DNA from: Bacteroidota bacterium
Lineage (GTDB): Bacteria > Bacteroidota > Bacteroidia > Bacteroidales > Prolixibacteraceae
Reading direction: 5' to 3'
Assembly (NCBI GenBank): GCA_013203755.1
Contig: JABMPI010000130.1
Span: forward strand, 1-7,697
DNA: 7,697 nt
The notes beneath the pieces are model-generated. The model was not told where the DNA came from, made no database searches, and saw only the letters and a program-made list of their open reading frames with translations. Position 1 is the first letter of the stretch. Each line of letters begins with the position of its first letter. Below, piece by piece: positions 1-6,232 of this stretch. The translations under genes and the position numbers were made by a program.

Positions 1-49
1 AAAAAAATAGACTATAACTTAAATTTTCAAAATTGAATTCATTTCGCTT

Positions 50-895
50 TTAGAAATGTTGGGTTAATGCCGATCTCCACCAACTATAATATTTCGATTC
101 CAGTTCCTCAACGGAAGGAAAACGATAAAAAAGATAACGCTCTTTTTTGCCAATAAAAAATCCATTTTTAATAGTTCTGAAGTTTATATCTCCTTGCATA
201 AAACGCAATACGGTTTTTGTAAGCTTCCCTTTTGTCACGTTCAGCGCTATAAGGCAATCGCGCAAATGATCCGGATTTGGATAAGGTAAGTTATATAATG
301 GTGCATTCGGATTATTTGCAAGCTCGTTTAAAAGCAATTCGGCGAAGAATAACTTAGGTGTCGAAACGGGTTTACGCGTATCAGTTAAAAACTGAATATA
401 ATCGTTGGGTAGCAGTTTGCTTGCCACTCGTGTCGTAATCGGATTAAATTGCTGATAAAGGTGCATTTCTTCGGTTTCAGTTTCCATGAATTCAGAAGAA
501 AATAGTTCAAGTACTTTGCCGTCATCCGTAACAAGATACAAATTTTTTAAAGCGGCTAAAGGTGTTTTTTCCAGTACGCGGTAAATAGAGCAATATACTG
601 AACGCTTTGGTTCGCCATTAGGATAAGGAATCACTTTCGATTCGATATAATCTGCCGGAATATCTTTTAATTTTTCCGGATTAAGCTCAAAAAAGATGTT
701 TTGCCCATGGATTCGTTTTTTTGTTCCTACCGATAAGTAACTTCCAAATTCGAATGGAGCCAAATGCGAAACAATTAGTGATTCAGGAGTTAAAACCAGA
801 TAATAATACTTTTTCATCTCATTAAAATTTAAGTTTTCAATGGTGCTCGATGTAATCGATTGATAATAATCATCCCTCATGAGAAATTTCGTCAT
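50..895 (-). CDS. Conserved-looking hypothetical protein, function unknown (281 aa)
   Basis: This is a complete ORF with an ATG at 893-895 and a TAA at 50-52. I do not recognise a named family. The protein has no signal peptide, membrane helix or cysteine motif, so it is probably cytoplasmic. It mixes short beta-strand-like stretches (KKYYYLVLTPESLIVSHL near residues 28-45) with helical segments (LFFAELLLNELANN near 182-195), and composition is normal for a real gene. The start is uncertain. Residues 1-26 are polar and look unlike a domain beginning, while Met27 (codon at 815-817) begins a strand-rich core and would give a 255-aa protein. I kept the longer form because a promoter-like site lies just upstream of it. 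The gene is divergent from the cytochrome/DUF1501 operon and separated from it by 480 nt, so a shared role is not shown. Real gene: fairly sure. Function: unknown. Confidence 0.8.
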   Translation of the reverse strand: MTKFLMRDDYYQSITSSTIENLNFNEMKKYYYLVLTPESLIVSHLAPFEFGSYLSVGTKKRIHGQNIFFELNPEKLKDIPADYIESKVIPYPNGEPKRSVYCSIYRVLEKTPLAALKNLYLVTDDGKVLELFSSEFMETETEEMHLYQQFNPITTRVASKLLPNDYIQFLTDTRKPVSTPKLFFAELLLNELANNPNAPLYNLPYPNPDHLRDCLIALNVTKGKLTKTVLRFMQGDINFRTIKNGFFIGKKERYLFYRFPSVEELESKYYSWWRSALTQHF

Positions 896-929
896 ATTCG
901 TTTCATGGTAATGATTTCAGTGCTTCATC

Positions 930-960
930 TAAAGTTACAAAAAATAGCTTTAGCAGTCAA
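930..960 (-). promoter_or_regulatory. Possible Bacteroidota-type promoter for the leftward gene
   Basis: Read on the minus strand, TTG (plus 958-960) is followed after 20 nt by TAACTTTA (plus 930-937). This matches seven of eight positions of the Bacteroidota -7 element TAnnTTTG, at roughly the usual distance from a -33 TTG. It would place transcription start some 25-30 nt before the ATG at 895. The spacing is reasonable, but such A/T-rich motifs occur often by chance, so this is only a candidate. Confidence 0.3.
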
Positions 961-1195
961 TAAGATAGTAAAGATTAAAATTTGCTTTGTTGATAAGCTT
1001 CATCAAAAATTAAAATCAATAATAAATCTGTGAAGAAACAACATTAGAAAGAATGTATTTAACAAATTCATGGTCAAATACACAATATCGGCAACAATTT
1101 GGCATTGTCCGCAGATACATTCCAGCATCTCCCATTATATTATAAATAACCAACCACTCTTTTTAAACCTTTTCGTATCTTTTATTGTTTATTTA

Positions 1196-1229
1196 TTTGA
1201 TTCAATATCATCGGTGTGTAGTAATTTTG
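1196..1229 (+). promoter_or_regulatory. Possible promoter of the four-gene operon
   Basis: TAATTTTG at 1222-1229 is an exact match to the Bacteroidota -7 consensus TAnnTTTG. A TTTG at 1196-1199 lies upstream with a 22-nt spacer, slightly longer than the usual 19-21. It would give a leader of roughly 140 nt before the ATG at 1376. It is the best plus-strand match I found in the divergent region. Chance occurrence in such A/T-rich DNA cannot be excluded. Confidence 0.35.
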
Positions 1230-1375
1230 AACTTTATTTTTTGTTAGGGATAACAAAGACATTAATTTGCCTTACAAAAGAAGCTTAAACTTAATATCCT
1301 TGATGTGATTACTTAAATAAAATTAGGCTAACTAATAAACTATTTACAGATAGTTTTCAATTTAAACCTCTTGTT

Positions 1376-2401
1376 ATGAAAAGAAGGTCCTTTTTAAAAG
1401 CTTCAGCATTATCTACTGCAGGAGTTATAGTTTCCAAAGATTTATTCAGCAAAAATAAAGGGCCAATATATGGTCATAACGAGATGAAGTTTAGTCTGGA
1501 TAATAAGTGGGGCGATCTCAATCCGGAAAAAACGCCGGTTAATGATTGTCATGAAATGATTCAGGATGTTAAAGGACGAATTCTTTTGCTAACCAATGAA
1601 ACAAAAAATAACGTCATAATTTACAATAAAAGTGGCAGACTAATTGATACCTGGGGTACTGAATTCCCGGGAGCTCACGGACTCACGGTTCAACATAATG
1701 GGAAAGAAGATTTCTTATTCATCACTGATACAAATAAACACCAGGTTTATAAAACCACCATCGACGGAAAGAAGATTCTGACGATTGATGCGCCTTCCGA
1801 CATTGCAGCCTACAAAAAAAAGGAAGCATTTGTACCAACTGAAACTGCGGTATTGAAAAATGGCGAATTTTATATTGCCGATGGTTACGGGGCGCAACAT
1901 ATTTTACACTACGATGCCAACGGTAGTTTAAAAAATTCGTTTGGAGGAAAAGGTGAAGGCGATGAATTTTTCGATAATGCACATGGAATTTGCATCGATT
2001 ATCGGAATCCAACACCAACGTTAATTATTACAGACCGAACAAGAAATGCATTCAAACGCTTTTCGCTGGATGGTAAATTAATAGAAATAATTCATTTGCC
2101 GGGAGCCTGTGTTTGCCGACCTGTTATTAAAGGAGATTATTTATATGCGGCCGTTTTACGGTCTCCAAGTTTGTCCAACGCTAATTCGGGTTTCGTTACC
2201 ATTCTTAATAAAGAGAACAAAGTAGTTTCGAATTTGGGCGGCTCGGAGTCGGTTTATGAAAACAATAAATTGAATCCTCTCTCGCAAGCCGAAAAAATAT
2301 TAAGTAATCCGCACGATGTTTGCGTAGACGACGAAGGCAGTATTTACGTTGCACAGTGGGCTTCAGGAAAAGTTTATCCGTATAAATTTACAAGAGTATA
2401 A
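1376..2401 (+). CDS. Tat-exported six-bladed beta-propeller protein (NHL / peptidyl-amidating-lyase-like)
   Basis: This 341-aa protein is predicted to be exported and folded as a six-bladed propeller. It begins with a twin-arginine signal (KRRSFLKAS at residues 2-10, hydrophobic segment to about 20), so it should cross the inner membrane already folded. Six repeat units of about 40-50 residues can be read, starting near residues 58, 100, 154, 202, 247 and 312. Each has the NHL-like pattern of a strand, a short turn with D/N-G, and a strand such as FLFITDTN or FYIADGYG. His59, His101, His203 and His313 occupy the same position at the start of blades 1, 2, 4 and 6. Peptidyl-alpha-hydroxyglycine alpha-amidating lyases use histidines on this type of fold to hold zinc, so a central metal site is plausible; this is inference. 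It is the first gene of the operon, 48 nt before the DUF1553 gene. Fold: quite sure. Substrate: unknown. Amidating lyase activity is not claimed. Confidence 0.85.
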   Translation: MKRRSFLKASALSTAGVIVSKDLFSKNKGPIYGHNEMKFSLDNKWGDLNPEKTPVNDCHEMIQDVKGRILLLTNETKNNVIIYNKSGRLIDTWGTEFPGAHGLTVQHNGKEDFLFITDTNKHQVYKTTIDGKKILTIDAPSDIAAYKKKEAFVPTETAVLKNGEFYIADGYGAQHILHYDANGSLKNSFGGKGEGDEFFDNAHGICIDYRNPTPTLIITDRTRNAFKRFSLDGKLIEIIHLPGACVCRPVIKGDYLYAAVLRSPSLSNANSGFVTILNKENKVVSNLGGSESVYENNKLNPLSQAEKILSNPHDVCVDDEGSIYVAQWASGKVYPYKFTRV

Positions 2402-2449
2402 GAAATTCAAATTCGCTAAAAAAAGCTTCAATAAACCTGGAATTTGGCT

Positions 2450-4774
2450 ATGAAAAAATACACCATCATAATAATTACAGTAATTTTTATTGCAGGAATA
2501 ACTTTGGGAATTAGCTTTTTTTCAAACCACAAAAAGAATAAGCAAAACAATGAAGTCTCTTTTAATCGGGACATTCGCCCCATACTTTCCGACAAGTGTT
2601 TTCTTTGTCACGGCCCAGATGCAAAAACAAGAAGAGCTGGATTACGATTGGATTTAAGAGATGGAGCCTTTGCTGAATTACTGGTAAACAAAGGCCATTT
2701 TGCGATTGTATCCGGATCGCCGGAAGAGAGCGAATTAATAAGACGTATTGAATCGGAAGATCCAGCAGTGCGGATGCCATTGCCCGAAAGTAATCTTCCG
2801 AGACTGACACCCGAAGAGATAGACATTTTTAAACAATGGATTAAAGAGGATGCTAAATACGAAAAACACTGGGCTTTTATTGCTCCGGAACAAGCTCCCC
2901 TGCCCGAAACAAACGACAAAAGCTGGGCAAAGAACGAAATTGACAACTTCATTCTTGATAAATTGGAACAAAAAGGGTTCGGCCACAATGATGAAGCTTC
3001 TAACGAAATACTTATAAAACGTGCTTTTTCTGATATTCCCGGATTGGCTCCAACCTACAATGAAATCAGATATTGGACAAGTAATTCGGACAAAAATTGG
3101 TACGATCAGCTACTGGACACACTTTTGCAAAAGCCAGCCTATGGCGAAAAAATGGCCATTTTATGGATGGATTTGGCACGGTATGCCGACTCTTACGGTT
3201 TTCAGGATGACAATATTCGTTCGCAGTGGCCATGGAGAGATTGGGTAATCCATACATTCAACCAAAATATTCCGTACGATAAATTTCTTCGCGACCAAAT
3301 TGCCGGGGATTTATTACCAAATGCTTCCAAAGAAAATATTTTAGCCACAGCCTTTTTCAGAAATCACAAATACACCGAAGAAGGCGGCGTAATTGACGAA
3401 GAGTACCGAGTTTCATACAATATAGATAAAACAAATACTTTCGGGAAAGCAATTATGGGAGTTACTATTGAGTGCTCGCAATGTCACGATCATAAGTTCG
3501 ATCCTTTTTCGCAAAGAGACTATTATCAGTTGTATGCTTTTTTTAATGAAAGTAAAGAAATAGGTTACGAAGGAGATGTGGGACAGTCAACTCCAGCAAA
3601 AAATCCGAAGTTATTTATTACTAAGGAAGAACGAAAAACGTTGATGCCGTATATTAATACCGTTGATACCAGTACCTTGCAAGTTTCGGTAATGGGCGAC
3701 AGCATTGTAAAAAAGCCCACCTATATTCTAAGCAGGGGAAGTTACGATGCCCCAACAGATGTTCAGGTACAACCCACTGCTCTTGAATCGATTATGCCAT
3801 TCGACACACTTGCTTATCCACGAAACAGATTGGGTTTGGCACAGTGGACCATCAATAAAAAGAATCCGTTAACGGCTCGCGTGTTCGTTAATTTTATTTG
3901 GCAGGAAATTTTCGGGAAAGGCATTGTAAAAACATCAAGCGATTATGGTTTGCAAGGAGAATTACCCACACACCCCGAATTATTAGATTGGTTGGCGATC
4001 GATTTTATGGATCACGATTGGGACATCAAATATTTGATTAAAAAAATTCTAAGCAGTAAAACTTATTGTCAATCCAGCAACGTCAGCAAAAAACAGTTGG
4101 AGAAAGATCCTGAAAATGTGTATTATTCAAGGGCTCCACGATTAAGATTTAAGGCCGAAATTATTCGCGACTGGGTATTAAGCAGCAGCGGTTTGCTAAA
4201 TCCTCAAATTGGTGGGCCCAGCGTAAAACCGTACCAACCCAAAGGCGTTTGGGAAAGTACTACTTCGGGCAGAGGAGTGCTGGCAAGTTATAAACAAGAC
4301 CACGGGCCATTACTTTACAGAAGAGGTTTATATACCATTTTCAAATTAACCGCTCCCCCACCTAGCATGATGATTTTTGACGCCAGTAGCAGAGACCAAT
4401 GCGAGGGAAGTCGTTCGAGAACAAACACGCCACTTCAAGCTTTAACCATGCTAAACGACCCCACGGTACTGGAAGCATGCAGGGTATTAGCTGAAAATAT
4501 TTCAACTGAAGCCAAAGGTCTGGATGAAAAAATAGAACAAGCATTTGAAACTATTCTGGTTCGGAAGCCATCGAAATTTGAAAAAAACAAATTAGTGGAT
4601 TACTGCACTGCGCAACAAGAATATTTCAAAGAGAATCCGGATTTATTAAAATCGACCCTGGAGATTGGTGAATTTGGTCACCCCGAAAAAGATTACAGCA
4701 AACCTGAAACCGGTGCATTAATGAAGACCATTTTAATCATTTACAATTTAGAAGAAGCAATTACAAGATCTTAA
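2450..4774 (+). CDS. Membrane-anchored di-heme PSCyt1-DUF1549-DUF1553 protein
   Basis: This 774-aa protein is of the type abundant in Planctomycetes and found in some Bacteroidota; its reaction is unknown. One N-terminal hydrophobic helix (about residues 4-24) acts as a Sec signal or anchor. The PSCyt1 domain (about 36-134) has a heme c site at Cys50, Cys53 and His54, with Met109 in RMPLP as a likely distal ligand. DUF1549 (about 158-370) has the hallmarks WMDLARYADSYGFQ and PWRDW, then a second heme site at Cys342, Cys345 and His346 followed by DHKFDPF. DUF1553 (about 455-710) shows THPELLDWLA and SRTNTPLQALTMLNDP. It is shorter than many relatives of 900-1100 aa and has only a short linker between DUF1549 and DUF1553, with no obvious LamG-like insert. 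The start is the ATG at 2450; a TTG two codons earlier is less likely. The DUF1501 gene follows after 9 nt, the standard pairing for this family. Confidence 0.93.
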   Translation: MKKYTIIIITVIFIAGITLGISFFSNHKKNKQNNEVSFNRDIRPILSDKCFLCHGPDAKTRRAGLRLDLRDGAFAELLVNKGHFAIVSGSPEESELIRRIESEDPAVRMPLPESNLPRLTPEEIDIFKQWIKEDAKYEKHWAFIAPEQAPLPETNDKSWAKNEIDNFILDKLEQKGFGHNDEASNEILIKRAFSDIPGLAPTYNEIRYWTSNSDKNWYDQLLDTLLQKPAYGEKMAILWMDLARYADSYGFQDDNIRSQWPWRDWVIHTFNQNIPYDKFLRDQIAGDLLPNASKENILATAFFRNHKYTEEGGVIDEEYRVSYNIDKTNTFGKAIMGVTIECSQCHDHKFDPFSQRDYYQLYAFFNESKEIGYEGDVGQSTPAKNPKLFITKEERKTLMPYINTVDTSTLQVSVMGDSIVKKPTYILSRGSYDAPTDVQVQPTALESIMPFDTLAYPRNRLGLAQWTINKKNPLTARVFVNFIWQEIFGKGIVKTSSDYGLQGELPTHPELLDWLAIDFMDHDWDIKYLIKKILSSKTYCQSSNVSKKQLEKDPENVYYSRAPRLRFKAEIIRDWVLSSSGLLNPQIGGPSVKPYQPKGVWESTTSGRGVLASYKQDHGPLLYRRGLYTIFKLTAPPPSMMIFDASSRDQCEGSRSRTNTPLQALTMLNDPTVLEACRVLAENISTEAKGLDEKIEQAFETILVRKPSKFEKNKLVDYCTAQQEYFKENPDLLKSTLEIGEFGHPEKDYSKPETGALMKTILIIYNLEEAITRS

Positions 4775-4783
4775 TATATAGCG

Positions 4784-6229
4784 ATGAAAGAATTTCAAGA
4801 GCATTTATTAAACCAAAACAGACGGAAGTTTTTATCGAAACTAAGTCTGGGTGTAGGTGGGTTGGCATTGGGTTCGCTAATGGTACCCGGAATTTTTGAA
4901 AGCAAAAATGAAGAGGATCTTTTTGCAAATGTGCTACCCCATTTTGCACCAAAAGCAAAACGTGTAATTTATCTTTTTCAAAATGGAGCGCCTTCACAAT
5001 TAGATTTATTCGACCATAAACCCATGCTTCAAAAAATGCATGGCGAAGATCTTCCCGAAAGTATCAGAAAAGGTCAACGACTTACTGGAATGACGGCCAA
5101 TCAAGCCAAATTTCCACTGGCTGGCAGCAAATTTAAGTTTGCTCAACACGGCGAAAGTGGAGCCTGGTTTAGCGAAATTCTACCACATTTGGCTGACATG
5201 AGTGACGACCTGTGTTTTGTACGCTCCATGTACACCGAAGCCATAAATCATGATCCTGCGCTTACCTTTTTCCAAACGGGTGCGCAAGTTGGAAACCGCC
5301 CCAGTATGGGCTCGTGGATTAGCTACGGTTTAGGGAGTGAAAATAAAAACCTGCCTGCATTTTGTGTTTTATTAAGCAAGGGCAAAGGAAATGGGCAGGG
5401 TGTTTATTCTAAATTATGGTCCAACGGATTTTTAAATTCTATTCATCAGGGCGTTCAGTTTAGCAGTGGCGAAGAACCGGTTAAATATTTAACCGACCCG
5501 GAATTTATAAATCGCACCGACAAAAGAGCAATGCTCGATGAAATTTCAGCATTAAATAACGAATCATACAAAAATATTGGCGACCCCGAGATTATAACTA
5601 AAATTCAGCAATACGAATTAGCCTATCGCATGCAAATGGCTGTTCCGGAAATTACGTCGTTGCAGAACGAGCCGGAATCGATTATTAAAATGTATGGATC
5701 GGATTGCCTGGTTCCCGGAACTTATGCCGCAAACTGTTTACTGGCGCGCAAATTATCTGAAAATGGAGTTCGCTTTGTTCAATTATATCACCAGGGTTGG
5801 GACACACATGGAAATTTACCCAAAGAAATTGAGGGGCAATGCAAAGATGTTGATCAATCGTCTGCAGCATTAATTAAAGATTTAAAACAGCGAGGTTTGC
5901 TTGATGAAACACTTGTAATTTGGGGAGGAGAATTTGGCAGAACAAATTATTGCCAGGGGAAATTAACCAAAGAAAATTATGGCAGAGATCATCATCCGCG
6001 CTGCTTTACAATTTGGATGGCTGGCGGTGGTGTAAAACCTGGTGTATTTGGCGAAACCGACGACTTTGGATACAACATAACCAAGCTGCCCGTGCACGTT
6101 CATGATTTTCAGGCAACAGTGATGCACCTGATGGGAATTGATCACAAAAAATTTACGTTCAAAAATCAAGGAAGGCGATATCGGTTAACTGATGTTGCTG
6201 GCAATGTAATTCCCGATATAATTAGTTAA
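4784..6229 (+). CDS. Tat-exported DUF1501 protein (alkaline-phosphatase/sulfatase-like fold)
   Basis: This 481-aa protein is the usual genetic partner of DUF1549/DUF1553 proteins. A twin-arginine signal (NRRKFLSKLSLG at 12-23, then a Gly/Leu-rich segment to about 36) sends it folded across the inner membrane. Family hallmarks in order are GAPSQLDLFDHKP (68-80), HGESGAW (122-128), INHDPALTFFQTG (154-166 region), NRPSMGSW (171-178), GWDTHGN (338-344), GGEFGRT (381-387), GRDHHP (400-405) and WMAGGGVKPG (411-420). DUF1501 belongs to the alkaline phosphatase-like superfamily. Asp74, Asp340, His342, Asp402, His403 and His440 are natural candidates for metal ligands; this assignment is inference. 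No sulfatase C/S-x-P-x-R motif is present, so I do not call it a sulfatase. The gene lies 9 nt after the DUF1553 gene and 3 nt before the next, so translational coupling is likely. Length is normal for the family. Family: very sure. Substrate: unknown. Confidence 0.94.
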   Translation: MKEFQEHLLNQNRRKFLSKLSLGVGGLALGSLMVPGIFESKNEEDLFANVLPHFAPKAKRVIYLFQNGAPSQLDLFDHKPMLQKMHGEDLPESIRKGQRLTGMTANQAKFPLAGSKFKFAQHGESGAWFSEILPHLADMSDDLCFVRSMYTEAINHDPALTFFQTGAQVGNRPSMGSWISYGLGSENKNLPAFCVLLSKGKGNGQGVYSKLWSNGFLNSIHQGVQFSSGEEPVKYLTDPEFINRTDKRAMLDEISALNNESYKNIGDPEIITKIQQYELAYRMQMAVPEITSLQNEPESIIKMYGSDCLVPGTYAANCLLARKLSENGVRFVQLYHQGWDTHGNLPKEIEGQCKDVDQSSAALIKDLKQRGLLDETLVIWGGEFGRTNYCQGKLTKENYGRDHHPRCFTIWMAGGGVKPGVFGETDDFGYNITKLPVHVHDFQATVMHLMGIDHKKFTFKNQGRRYRLTDVAGNVIPDIIS

Positions 6230-6232
6230 CTT

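Larger units (their letters stand above)
896..1375. other. Divergent intergenic region, no supported gene
   Basis: This 480-nt, strongly A/T-rich stretch separates the leftward hypothetical gene from the rightward operon. It should hold the promoters of both. I see candidate promoter motifs for each direction, but no tRNA or recognisable riboswitch and no convincing terminator hairpin. A 72-codon open frame at 1070-1288 is judged spurious: its composition (many Ile, Ser, Cys, Leu, no domain) is that of translated A/T-rich non-coding DNA, and the best plus-strand promoter candidate lies inside it. Short inverted repeats are present, such as TTGAT/ATCAA at 990-1006, but they are too short to claim as operators. 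Confidence 0.6.

Noticed and set aside
1..49. Possible terminator downstream of the leftward gene, ending in a T-run on the minus strand
   Set aside because: Only weak A/T repeats with one- or two-base loops are seen, with no stable stem before the T-run, and the region is cut by the window edge.
990..1006. Inverted repeat TTGAT-7 nt-ATCAA as an operator or hairpin
   Set aside because: The stem is only five A/T-rich pairs and is expected by chance in this composition.
1070..1288. 72-codon open frame on the plus strand in the divergent region
   Set aside because: Composition is that of translated A/T-rich non-coding DNA, there is no domain or sensible start context, and the best operon promoter candidate lies inside it.
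1376..2401. Calling the propeller a true peptidyl-alpha-hydroxyglycine amidating lyase
   Set aside because: The fold and histidine pattern are similar, but I cannot confirm the catalytic Tyr/Arg set, and no monooxygenase domain or peptide substrate is in view.
2608..2988. 126-codon minus-strand frame, with other antisense frames opposite the operon genes
   Set aside because: They lie wholly inside genes with strong family motifs on the plus strand, and their translations show no domains.
4784..6229. Calling the DUF1501 gene a sulfatase
   Set aside because: It shares the superfamily fold, but the C/S-x-P-x-R activation motif of sulfatases is absent and the motifs are those of DUF1501.
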